This document shows, in pieces, positions 12,553 through 23,776 of a stretch of DNA of 64,000 nucleotides. The stretch's first letter is position 1; each line of letters begins with the position of its first letter. Made by a program: the position numbers and the translations under genes. The notes beneath the pieces are model-generated. The model did no database searches. It saw only the letters and a program-made list of their open reading frames with translations, and was not told the DNA's origin. The DNA comes from Rhizoctonia solani (Eukaryota; Basidiomycota; Agaricomycetes; Cantharellales; Ceratobasidiaceae): assembly GCF_016906535.1 (NCBI RefSeq), contig NC_057372.1, forward strand, positions 1,965,501 through 2,029,500, written 5' to 3'.

Positions 12553-13548
12553 TTAGCCCTGTTGGTTATAGATTTAATGTCTATGAACTGCCTAACACAA
12601 ATAAATGTGCCCTTCGGTTGAGGGGGATATGGAGAAGGGAGACGAGTGTAAAGAAGAGGGGGAGGGGGAGCTTGATCGCGCGGGGCTCCTGGTCTAGGTT
12701 TTATTACCTGTTAGGTGAAATCCTTTAAAATGTGAGGGAGTAGTTGGTGGAAGGGCCGATAAAGAAGCGTGTTGGTGCCGTCTATTACATCGTAAAGCTA
12801 GAAATTACCTGCAGAAGCAAAGACCCGACGCTAACTCCTGGTAAGTCTCCAGCGGGTGCCCCGGACATTCTTCGTGCCTCGGGAGAGCCCTGCCCCACAT
12901 GATCGACCCTTAGATCACCTGCCTAGTGATCGTTTGCAAAGCATTGATCACCGGGAAAGCTTCTGGGTGATCAGTGACAAACATATTTTGGCAACTGCCT
13001 CCATCGAGTAATCTGGCTAGGCATCGAGGAGTAATGGCGGAGAAACAGCCCAATTGGGGATAAGCGTATAATTTGTTGTTTGGCTTTGCCGTTATCCCCG
13101 GAGTTAGTCCGCAAAACTAGCTAGCTTGAGATGAGAAGGCCGAGAAAGCGGCATCAAGTTGGTCACAAAGCTTAAGTATAGTGATGCATAGGCAATTATA
13201 ACTCTTTCAAGGCATTTAAGTACTAACAGTCCCAAGCTACAACTAGCTCACACAAGCATTAAAGTGAGCCAAGTAATTGCAACATAGGGAAGAGCCTGAC
13301 ACAATAGATCTCTATGAAAAATAGGGCGCCAAGATTGACGGTAACTTGTGCAAGCTTTATGGGAGCAATAAATTTATAATTTCAAATCACGTGATTGTAT
13401 CGGCATTTTGCCAATTAACCTTGGCCTGAGCTTGAGTCGGAGCTATCACACCCCATTTGGATGCACGACCGAACTAGAAAGGTTCAAAAGGCGAAAATGT
13501 GTATTCCTTACCGGCAGATTTCTCCTTCGATCTTTATCATCTCTCGTC
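12553..13548. other. Divergent promoter of sugar porter and GH5 gene 1
   Basis: About 1 kb without a gene. It includes the GATCAC/GTGATC array listed separately and a CACGTG site near 13387. A plus-strand open frame at 12546-12728 has no coding character. Confidence 0.5.
12913..12972. promoter_or_regulatory. Array of four alternating GATCAC half-sites
   Basis: GATCAC at 12913-12918, GTGATC at 12926-12931, GATCAC at 12946-12951 and GTGATC at 12967-12972 form two inverted repeats with spacers of 7 and 15 nt. Four 6-mers in 60 bp, in strict alternation, look like binding sites for a dimeric regulator between two divergent carbohydrate genes. The regulator is not known to me. Confidence 0.4.
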
Positions 13549-15708
13549 ATGTCTCGTATTCCTATCCATGTTCCACCTGCGCCTGCACCATCCCCTCTTG
13601 GGGTACTACGCCTTCGTGGTACTGAGATCGTAGGCTCCGATGGAAAGCCATTAGTTCTACGTGGCGCCGGTCTTGGTGGTCATTTGAACATGGAAAACTG
13701 TAAGCCTATATATACGATGCCTTTTATATTGAACCTAATGTCCTTTTCCCAGTTGTAAGCACCTGCCTCACTGGTGCTCGGTTGGTTGTTAAATTATCCC
13801 GTCAAATATCTAGATTTCTGGATACCCTGGACATGAATATGGCATGCGCCGCGCTCTCAAGAAGGTAATGATATAACCTGGCTCCTTGAACAAACTCTGA
13901 CCTTGTCGATCAGGTTTTGGGAGAGGAGAAAGCCGACTTTTTCCTCGACAAATTTTTGGAATATTTCTTCACTGAGAAAGATGCGGAATTTTTTGCATCT
14001 CTTGGGTTGAACTGCATTCGGTTAGTGTCAAAACTGAACGGGCTACACTTTGGGTAGCTTAACTTCCTTTAGAGTCCCTTTCAATTACAGGCATTTCGAA
14101 GATGATATGAACCCAGGTGTTTATAACGAGCGGGGGTTTCAATGGTTGGATCGAATTATAAACATTGTAAATGGATCTCCAACATATTGTTTCTGCCCGA
14201 ATTGACATCTTTATAGCTCGCCTCCTATGGCATTTATACTATTCTTGACCTGCATGCCGCTCCGGTGGTCAAAATATTGACTGGCATGCGGACGCTGGCG
14301 TACATCGCGCCATGTTCTGGGAGTACATCGAATTCCAAAATCGAGCTATCGCGCTTTGGGAGGAGCTAGCGAGGCGCTACAAGGGCAATACATGGGTACT
14401 TTTGTTCATCTCATGAATTGGGCACATTCGTTTAACGTTGCGTATTACAGGTCGCTGGCTACAACCCGCTAAATGAACCCACAGATGAAGACATGTTCGA
14501 GTTCTCGCTTGGTATGAACGGGTTCAAAAGGCAATTCACGCAATCGATCCCGATCACATTTTGTTCTTGGACGGTAATACTTGGGTACGTGTTCCATATG
14601 CCTAAAATTAGCCCGGATTGATATGACTAATCGCATGTTTATAAACACATAGGCTGCAGACTTTTCTCAGTAAGTCTTTTTACTTCGCCAAATTATCTGG
14701 GTCTTTGACTGGCCAAATAGTTCAAGGAGGCCCTTCCTGGAGCGTGCTATGCCGTACGTAGCTTTTTGATATTTTATTCGGTGTGACTAATGGCGTATCC
14801 ATTTTAAGATTCATGACTACTCCAACTTTGGGTTCCCAAGCGGCGACCCGTACAAGGTTGGTGATCGTAGCTAACATTTGGCGTTGCGCAATTTTTTGAC
14901 CTGATTTAACGTATCTGTAGGGAACTCCTGAACAACAAGCCAAGCTTGAGCGACAGTTCAAGAGAAAGATTGAATTCCACGAGCGAGTCGGTTGCCATAT
15001 CTGGAATGGTGAATTGTAAGTTGCGTAGAATTTCTTGATGATAGTACTAAGTCTCCTTCGATTTAGTGGCCCAGTATACGCATCTCCGTCGGACGGTCCT
15101 GATTGGGAGAGCATTAACGAAGACCGGTATCGCTTGCTCAAGGACCAGCTAGCATTGTACGACACCGCCAAAATCTCGTGGTCGATTTGGCTCTACAAGG
15201 TTTGTCCAACGGACACCCAAACTGGAAGCTTGTTCTGATTAGGTCATTGCTAGGATATTGGATTCCAAGGCATGGTTTATGCCGGACCTGATACTGCATA
15301 CATTAAGCATCTAAAACCTTTCTTGGAGAAGAAGAAGCGAGTCGCGGCGGACGAGTGGGGCGCAGATGTCAAGGTTGTCAAGCACATCTTTGATCCATTG
15401 GAGGAATGGCTTATCAAAGAAGCACCTGGGATCAAGCAGCGCTACCCTCGAATGTGGAATGTTTCGACCCATGGTATGTTACTCATCCTAACATGCCTTC
15501 TAAGCGCATTGATTGACTTTCTCTTTCTAGTCGGGCGTCTTGTGAGGAACATTCTCCTCAGCGAGGAGCTCTACCCTGAGTATGCGGAGTACTTCCGTGA
15601 TATGTCTTTGAGCAGCTTGACGAGTTAGCTGCGAGCTTCAAGTTTGAAAATTGTCAACAGCGGGAGGGCCTCAACCAGGTTTTGCGGGACCATGCCAAGT
15701 TACACTGA
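13549..15708 (+). CDS. GH5 glycoside hydrolase, copy 1 (frame broken four times)
   Basis: Retaining beta-glycanase of family GH5, with no signal peptide. It starts MSRIPIHVPPAPAPSPLG and shows GKPLVLRGAGLGGHLNMENF, CIRVPFNYRHFEDD, ILDLHAAP, GYNPLNEPTDE (acid/base Glu), IHDYSNFGFP and HIWNGEFG (nucleophile Glu), so the active site is complete. Compared with the intact tandem copy at 16008, one base is missing at four places: near 14266 (P-G-G-Q), near 14491 (E/D-H-V-R), near 14721 (exon start H-F-K-E) and near 15610 (S-L-E-Q-L-D). Adding one base to an adjacent homopolymer restores each. Either the gene is a very young pseudogene or, more likely, the sequence carries indel errors. Its first intron region uses a 2-nt exon. 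Confidence 0.85.
13753..13754 (+). other. 2-nt micro-exon (TT) in GH5 copy 1
   Basis: Exon 1 ends in AACT at 13699, then GTAAGC...CCCAG (13700-13752), TT, then GTAAGC...TCTAG (13755-13813), then ATTTCTGG. Only inclusion of TT gives the conserved reading MENFISGYPGHE; skipping it leads to a stop within a few codons. The same layout occurs in copy 2. Confidence 0.65.
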
Positions 15709-16007
15709 GTTAATTTTGAGCTGGGGATAATCATACATTGAAGGGTTAGAATCCAGTACTTTTACCATACGAATACACATATCAAATATGAAGCTGGAGG
15801 TCTGTGTTCCGTGGTTTGGAAAGCCATGATTACGTGTAAGAACGTGTCAACAACTACCGGTACAATCGCGGTATAGAGCTATCCAATCTGCCGGCCGGCT
15901 TATTTCACTCGGGCGGTTGCCCATTTGGAGTAAGCTGGAGGGCAACCAGTACGCATATAAGCGCATGTAGAACCTCTCTCATACATCCCAACCCTCTCAT
16001 AACCATA

Positions 16008-18252
16008 ATGTCCCCTGTACAAATCAAGGTACCCCCTCCGCCCGCCCCCTCCCCGTTGGGCGTGTTGAAAATCGAGGGCTCAAAAATTGTTGGCAATGAT
16101 GGGAAGCCCGTTCTCCTGCGTGGTGCTGGGCTCGGTGGGCATCTTAACATGGAAAATTGTAAGTAAACGCAATAAAAAAACAGGCGTAACTTAACCACTT
16201 TCCACTGGCAGTTGTATGAGATATGCATTTCAATCCGCACATATAGCGTGCTGATACTTCTGTAGATTACTGGTTATCCTGGCCACGAAAACGACATGAG
16301 GAAAGCAATCAAGAGGGTACTGGGGCAAGAAAAATATGAATACTTCTTCGACAAGTTCCTTGAGTACTTTTTTACCGAAAAAGATGCCGAATTCTTTGCT
16401 TCTCTCGGCCTCAATTGCATTCGGTGGGGCTCCCGTGTTTGCTTTGTTGGTATAGCACTGACGTTTGTTAAACTCCCTCAGGATCCCATTCAATTATCGT
16501 CATTTTGAAGACGACCTCAACCCCGGGGTGTACAATGAACGTGGATTTCAATGGCTGGATCGTATAATAAATATCGTTGAGTCATCGCTTTGTTCATACT
16601 GGTTGACATACCTAACTCGGCTGAACTTCAGTGCGCCCATCACGGCATTTATACTATCCTCGATCTTCATGCCGCCCCCGGAGGTATGCATTGAATTTAC
16701 TCGGAACTTTTTGCTACTTAACTCATTTTTGAAAGGTCAAAATGTCGACTGGCACTGCGGTAGGCAGCTCGTTGGGGGGGGGGGGTATATAAATGTGTTA
16801 AGTGACGTTCTCCGGTAGATACGGGCATCCACCGGGCCTTGTTTTGGGAACACATTGAATTCCAAAATAGAGCAATTGCTCTCTGGGAAGAATTGGCCAG
16901 GCGCTATAAAGGGAACACTTGGGTCCGTGAGACATGCGAATGTTGGAGCGTTTTCTGATTTGGTTACTATTTTACAGGTCGCTGGCTATAACCCGTTGAA
17001 CGAACCAACTGATGAAGAACATACTCGCGTACTAGACTGGTACGCACGTGCTGAGAAAGCCATCCATGCCATTGACCCGGACCATATTGTGAGCACAGAA
17101 GCGGTTGTGGGTTTGAATGTTGTACTCATTTATGATATAGCTGTTTTGGGATGGAAATACTTTTGCTGTGAGCTCAATATTTGAGGTCGTTGATGCCTAG
17201 CTAACATTGTGCAATAGGCCGACTTCTCCCAGTAAGCACGATTTTCACATTTTTAGTTTTACCGTTTTTGACACCACAAAGTTTTGGAGACCCACTTCCG
17301 GGCTCTGTATATTCGGTAATTTTTTATCAAAATTCCTCCTGTTAAATTTCACTCAACTGAGAGTGCGATTCAGATTCATGACTACTCGAATTACGGGTTT
17401 CCGCAGGTCAGCGAACCATACGAGGTACGTAAAACTGACTGTATGTATGCGTGGTCTATAAGCCATCGTGTAGGGAACTCCCGAGCAAAAGGAGAAGCTC
17501 GAAAGCTCGTTTAAGCGCAAGATTGCATACCACGAAAAGACAGGTGGCCACATCTGGAATGGTGAATTGTAAGTTTATGATTGTCATCAGTATTATTAGG
17601 GGCGCCAACACTTGTGTATAGTGGTCCAGTATATGCGTCTCCGGCCGATGGATCCGACTGGGAAAAAATCAACGAACGAAGGTATCATGTTCTTAAGGAC
17701 CAATTAGCAATTTACGACCAGTATCAGATATCGTGGTCAATTTGGCTCTACAAGGTGATATTTGGATCTCGATGGATGAACGTTGGCTGACAGTACTGAA
17801 AGGACATCGGTTTCCAAGGCATGGTCTACACGTCCCCAGAGAGCCCATATATAAAATTATTTGAGGCATTCCTCGCAAAGAAAAAACGTCTTGCAGCCGA
17901 CTCGTGGGGTGCCGACACTACAACAGTTCAATCTGCATTCGATCCGATTGAAAAGTTGATCACCGAAGAAGTCACACATATACAAAAGAGGTATCCACCT
18001 ACGTGGAAAGTAAAGAAACATGGTAGGAAAGAATCACCGCAAATATATAAGTTGCTAACCATTGGCCCTGGACTAGTTGGCCGCCTTGTCCGTAATATCC
18101 TGATCTCGGAGGAACTGACGCCCGAGTATGCATCTCACTTTGAAGGTCTCTCGCTACAGGAGCTCGATGACCTAGCGGCGAGCTTCAAGTTTGAAAACTG
18201 CGCTCAACGTTCGGGATTGAACAAAGTACTTCTGGATCATTCACATCTATGA
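16008..18252 (+). CDS. GH5 glycoside hydrolase, copy 2 (intact)
   Basis: Tandem paralog of the preceding gene, and open throughout once introns are removed. It starts MSPVQIKVPPPPAPSPLG (ATG at 16008) and keeps MENFITGYPGHEND, FFDKFLEYFFTEKDAEFF, LDLHAAPGGQNVDWH, LARRYKGNTW, GYNPLNEPTDEEHTRV, HILFWDGNTFA, IHDYSNYGFP and GGHIWNGEFGPVYASP. The catalytic pair is Glu of NEP and Glu of NGEFG. No signal peptide is present. The protein ends FENCAQRSGLNKVLLDHSHL. Intron positions match copy 1, including the 2-nt exon; one intron carries a G12 run (16774-16785). TATAAG sits 47-52 bp upstream of the ATG. The true substrate (beta-glucan, sterol glucoside or other) cannot be told. Confidence 0.88.
16212..16213 (+). 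other. 2-nt micro-exon (TT) in GH5 copy 2
   Basis: Exon 1 ends at 16158, an intron runs 16159-16211, TT is retained, and a second intron runs 16214-16265. This gives MENFITGYP; direct joining of the flanking exons shifts the frame. Confidence 0.65.
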
Positions 18253-18305
18253 TTTGTGGAATCATGTGTAGTACAATGGATATATGTAGAATCAAAATGA
18301 ATGAA

Positions 18306-20732
18306 TCAAAGTCTCGCGTTCTCGGGCAGGCCACGCATGGCTTGTCGGACTCCAAGATCACCCATAACGTCTTCGGCTGCCGGAAATCTGTAAGTAGCTT
18401 ACTCTCTTTAGGCCAAATTCCGACTTACTTCCTCCCAGTATACTGTCGAATGCGATTGTTCGGTAAGCCTAAGAGTATAAAGTAATAGCAAAGACATAAG
18501 TAAGATCGAGCAAATGACTAACAATCCAACTTACGTGCTCTATGAATCTTCCCATTCCGGACTGAGTTATGCCTCGCCCTCCGAACAACTGGACAGCATC
18601 CGCTGCAGTCTTCTGTGCTGTCTGAGTACAATACATTTTCAAGAAACCCATTTGCCTAACGAAAGCTGTGATAGGTTTTATTGCACTAAAGAAGAGCGGT
18701 CTACATACCCAGCAAGTTTGTCGGCTTGGACGTGGTATGACATGGAACACATTTGGTGGGTGACGTTTTCGAGCCAATTTTGAACGCTTTCACACCGTGC
18801 TATCATGGCAGCTAGTCTATACCAGGGGTCAAGACGCATTACTTGTCAAAATTTTGAGCTCACTTGTGCCTAACCACTGGCTGGTCCACGAGTCGCTTTC
18901 CGAAAGCCTTTCTCTGATAAGCCCATCTAACATGGATATTAGCGTTATAATTGCTAAAATGGTATAGACACATACGTAAAGCATTCCTCAGTAATTAACC
19001 TCTGGGCCCGGGCACTGAGGCAGCATAGGACCCATCGCTCATGATTGAAATTGCTCAAGAGGACATATAGGCCTCCGTCTTCTTCACCCAATGTGTTTTC
19101 GATCGGTACACGCACTTTGTCAAAAGTCACATATGCGGTACCGGCAGAAGCCGAATACGAAGTTTTGATGGGTTTGGTTTCGACGCCTTCCACTCGAGGA
19201 ACGAGAATGACGGTAAACCCACCCTATTTGGCGGATGATCGATTCGGAAGTTTTAATCTCGTGAGATTTGTACTCACATCAGTGCGAGTACCAACAACGA
19301 AGTAGTCGGCAAACGTTCCGTTGGTAATCCATCTTATGGATGTGTCCGAGATTAATGCATGTTGAGCAAGATGAAGGAGAGCACTTACTTCTTGGTGCCA
19401 TTGATGATCCACTCCTTCCCATCTTCACTCTTTACCGCCGTTGTTCTCATACCTGAGACATCACTACCAGCAAAAGGCTCGCTAATGGCTAAGCATATAA
19501 CCTTCTTTGCTGCCAGAATGTCCGGCACGATGTGTTTCTTGATAGCATCGGAGCCAAAGTTAAGCACTGCAGGCAAGCCAATGACCATTCCTGACAACAG
19601 CGCATCACCGTAGCCTCGGGTGCCGACTCTTACAAGCTCTTGAGTGATTACGAGCTGCCAAGAGTTTAAAATATAACGCTTGTACAGAAAATACCTTAAA
19701 TCAACCTACTTCGTGAAAGTAATCAAACTACGTTAATAGGATTGGGGGAAATACGGGTGATTAGGTAATTCCCCAACAACCTATAAAGTCGACTTACCTC
19801 CTCTGGTTTAACAGCTCCTTCCATGAGTGTGAGGCCCTTGAGATGTTTTCCTGGACCCAACCTCATGGCGTGTACGTTGAGACGACTAAAATCAGAGAGC
19901 GACCTCAGATACTTCCATTCAATGATGATAAACAGATGAGACGCACGTCATTTCGTCAAGAACCTGCTGACTTGCCCGCTTCCCATCCGCTTCTTTTAGC
20001 TGCCCATCCGGAAAGAGAACTTCATCAACAAGCACACGCATGCGACGTTGCAGTTCCCTATGGGTCTATGCACCATTGGTCACCTGATGACATGCCAGGA
20101 AAGGCCAACACACCTTTTTATAGTAAGGGCTCTTGAATTCTGGCAATAACCAGGTAGGTTCCGCATAAGGCACCTGGCTGAGCATATCCGATTTGTCGAC
20201 CTCTGTCGTCCGAGACTTCCCGAGCAGTGTTCCTATCTTTAGCCTTGCATACTGGGGTTTTTCGAGAACATCCGAGCGGTGCACTGAGAAGAATGCCTCT
20301 GTAGCATCTTGACCAGCTATGTGATAGGCGTGTAAGAAGCTATTCAGTATCACGGACAGTATTAAGTCTCACCGATCGCCGAGTCGAACAAAACAGCTTT
20401 TCCTCCGGGATGGATGTTGGCGAAGCGAGACAAATCATAGACATCCGATTCGATGACAATCCACTAGCAAGATATTCAATGCGATTAGGTCGCAGCTTGA
20501 AATTTACAAATATAAGAGACCTACCAAATCTCCTGGAGAGTTATGCTAAGCACAATAATGCATGGTCAGCTTGGGCAATAATTAACGATTTCCGTGAACC
20601 ACATGATGAACTTGAAGACGGAGTAGGATCAAGTAGGAGCGGATTGATATATGTTTTATGCAAATGCGATGATGATGTTGCGGGGTTTACCTTGGCGATT
20701 TCTTCGGGTGTAATCGTTCGCTCGTTTCCCAT
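18306..20732 (-). CDS. Cytochrome b5 / acyl-CoA dehydrogenase fusion, PTS1-type end
   Basis: Starts MGNERTITPEEIAK, then HNSPGDLWIVIESDVYDLSR and IHPGGKAVL: a cytochrome b5 domain with heme-ligand His in HPGG and again in FFSVHRSDVL. The remainder is an acyl-CoA dehydrogenase that forms the trans-2-enoyl-CoA double bond with FAD: LVDEVLFPDG, LVITQELVRVGTRGYGDALL, CLAISEPFAGSDVSGMRTTA, WIINGTKKW, NFNHERW, GRGITQSGMGRFIEH and a C-terminal YRTIAFDSILGGS. The last residues are ENARL; ARL fits the PTS1 consensus [SAC]-[KRH]-[LM], so peroxisomal import is likely. Such b5-ACAD fusions are known in fungi. About ten short introns are present. It is divergent from a citrate synthase that also ends in a PTS1 tripeptide, 275 bp between starts. 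Confidence 0.9.
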
Positions 20733-21007
20733 TGTGAATGGGGTCGGGAGAGATTGGGTAGTGTGACTGGGCGCTTAGCTTATGATCGGAAGGAATCACA
20801 TGGTTTCGTCGCACCGGCATTAGCCGCTCGGGACTGTAATTGGGACCGGACCGAGTGCAGCATCATAGCTATGTATTCAATTCATCCAGATGGCGGCCGG
20901 AACTGGGCGAATAGAAAAAGGCAAGGTGCTCGATCCGCAGCTTCAGTTTCCGCTCCCACTCTCCACCGATCACCTCGCTGTCTCTTGATCGACCCCGCAC
21001 CAGTGAC

Positions 21008-23211
21008 ATGGGCAAACCTATCCCCCACAATATGGCAACTGAGAGCTTGACTGTGCGCGACGAGCGTACTGGAAAGACGTATAGTATTCCTATTACTGAT
21101 AACACTATATCCGCCACTGCCTTCAAGTGAGTTGGCCTATTCTGTGACGTTGTGGTATCCTCAATGAGATTGGAAAGAGCAATCAAGGCGCCTGCCCGAC
21201 CTGGGGAGCGACCAGAGAACGAGACGGAACGTGGTTTGCGTGTTTCCGACAAAGGGTTCTTGAATACTGCAGTCATCCAGAGTGAAATCACGTACATTGA
21301 TGGCGACAATGGGAGTAAGTGGCGGCTTAAACCTAGTTTCTATTATTGGCATCTGACGCTTGATTTGTAGTTCTTCGGTATCGGTACGTCGTAAATTTAC
21401 TCCCGAGCTTTTGATATAGTACTGGAACTAAAGGGCCCATCACACAGTGGGTATCCGATTGAACAACTCGCCGAACACTCAACATTCTTGGAAGTCGCCT
21501 ATCTCCTCATTTATGGTAGCCTGCCTTCAAAAGGTCGCTATGAATCATTCGAATTTGAGGTTTTGCACCATAGCATAACCCATGTTGATGTCGCTGGGTT
21601 ATTCCGAGCCTTCCGCTATGACGCACACCCTATGTCAATCTTGACCTCAGCGTTTGCTGCACTGGGTAGCTATTATGCTGAAGCGAACCCCTCTTTACAA
21701 GGTCCGTCTTTGCCCATCAATCAGCCCACCTTGAATGTGTCTAATGTAATGCACTAATTATAGGTCAAAATTTGTATACCAAAGGCGACAAAGCTTCCCT
21801 TGCGATCATGGATAAGCAAATATATCGATTAATCGGTAAAGCAACGACGTTGGCTGCGTGAGTTTCATACCAAAGCAGTGTTCACCTATTCGTATACTGA
21901 ATCCAATATTCAGAATGGCATACCGTGTGCGGCAGGGGCGAGAATTTATTGTTCCGCCTGTTGGAATGTCGTACACTGGCTCGTAAGTTCATCTCCTACC
22001 TTATAAGTATCCCAACTGAGGTCGCTCTAGCTTCTTGTATCAAATGGACCGTCTCGGACAGGAGAATTATGTGCCTTCCCCCGTCTTAGAACGTGCTTTG
22101 GATATCTTATTTATCTTACATGCGGACATGAGCTCAACGCCTCTGCGACCACTGTTCTTCAAACCGGAAGCTCATTGGTCGATCCATACTCTGCGATTGC
22201 GTGAGTACCACACAAACCGGAATGAATATATTCCACTAACTCTCTGCAACAGGCGGATGTGCATCTCTGTACGGCCCTCTGCACGGTAAGTCTTCAGGAT
22301 GCATGCTCCGGGTGTGCCATGCTGAACAAGTATTATTTCAGGCGGGGCGAACGAGGCCGTCATTCGCATGCTTATTTCAATTGGTTCCCCCGAGAATGTA
22401 CCTGCGTTTTTGGAGTCTGTGAAGAAACGAGAGAAGGTACTTTCCGGATTTGGTCACCGGTAAGTTGGCTGTTGTATCTCCTAAATATAGATTTAATGTA
22501 TATTCTCAGTGTTTATAAGACCGTAAGTATTGCGTCGAGGAAAACAGTCCGTGATTCGAGCTATTTGGTGTACTAGTCCGATCCTCGCTCGTTTATCATT
22601 CGTAGGACAGCCGAAGAAGTGTTCAAGGTGTAAGTGAGGCAAATAAATCTCAGATAGTTTTAATAACAGCCTTAGAACCGGTCAGACCCCCTACTCGAAA
22701 CCGCGATGCGTCTACACGATCTCGCAATCAAGGACGAATATTTTGTAAAACGCAAGCTAGCACCAAATGTAGACTTTTGGTACGATTATCCGAAGGATGC
22801 ACAGTCGACATCATAACCAGCTAACAACCTTTCTACGTAATAGGTCAGGACTAATCTACCGCGCGATGGGCTTCCCATTGGACTTTTTCCCAGTCTTATT
22901 TGCTGTTCCACGTGTGGTTGGTTGGCTTGCGCACTGGCGTCAAATGATGCTTCAGCCTGGGGGTGTAAAGATCTGGCGGCCCCGTCAGGTATACGCCGGT
23001 GCCGGTAGGCGCGATTTCATTCCTATTGACCAACGGCCCACGGAGTCCGATGACGACACCGATCCCAAGAAGGTCCCTAGTGCTAGTGTCCATTCGACCG
23101 GGTGAGTTTCAGCAGCTTACACGTGCGGCGATGCTTATTTATCTATTTGGAACTTCTAGGCAGACGAAGCGAACTGCGCTGGCGACTTACAAAGGCAAAG
23201 CCAAGCTGTAG
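21008..23211 (+). CDS. Citrate synthase, probably peroxisomal (PTS1 AKL)
   Basis: Condenses acetyl-CoA and oxaloacetate. Two in-frame ATGs are possible (21008 and 21032). The protein shows [137 protein letters not shown] and [20 protein letters not shown]. The catalytic residues His (GFGHRVY) and Asp/His in the HADHE region are in place. The last residues KGKAKL end in AKL, a good PTS1, and no mitochondrial presequence is seen, so a glyoxylate-cycle role in peroxisomes is inferred. One base is missing at about 22127 inside HAD(H)ELNA and another near 22683 (TG(P)DPLLE). Confidence 0.9.
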
Positions 23212-23776
23212 TAGAGCTTTGGAGATATGCAAGTTTGTTATTTATAAATCCAACAATGGGCTGGCTATTCTTTATGCAAAGTTTTGAGCAATTGCCATCG
23301 TCAATAGAGTTGAATGTAGCAATATAATAGGCGAAGTTCGCAATCCCATATACATATTGAGTGAGCCGGTCTTCACACAGAGCGACTTCGAGCCTTTATG
23401 AGTCCCTCTTACTTAGCCTTTTCGAAGCACATCACCCTGACACATTAGATTAAACTGCTTGACAACGGACTATAGTGATATCATTGCGATGTCAAACGAA
23501 GTGTTCGAAGTCAGGCGTACAGCTCCACTCTTTGATAACTTTTGCTACTTCGACTCTGCGGCGCGTCCGATTCGGTGCTTCTTCAATACAAGCAGGTTAC
23601 AACATAAAAAATGAGGTTTTGACCCAAGTTTATAGGTATCCTTCCCCCCCATCTCTTAGTTTTCTTTATTTTTGCGTCTCGCGTTGGTGTGAAACCTCTG
23701 CTCACCCGCATATACGCTCGTTGCATACAATTTCAGCTATCAAACTAACTAGCACCTACCATCATTTGCCTTCAAA
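23212..23776. other. Intergenic
   Basis: No coding frame supported. A pyrimidine-rich stretch near 23640-23680 precedes the next gene. Confidence 0.5.

Noticed and set aside
16774..16785. G12 run as a possible regulatory quadruplex
   Set aside because: It sits inside a short intron of GH5 copy 2 with no G-tract pattern around it; a simple homopolymer is enough.
20410..20766. Plus-strand frame reading AKHNNAWSAWAIIND, like a cytochrome b5 exon, suggesting an inverted exon in the acyl-CoA dehydrogenase
   Set aside because: The minus strand itself supplies the missing exon (HNSPGDL between GCTTAG and GTAGGT), joining EIAK to WIVIESDVYD in frame. The plus-strand likeness is chance.
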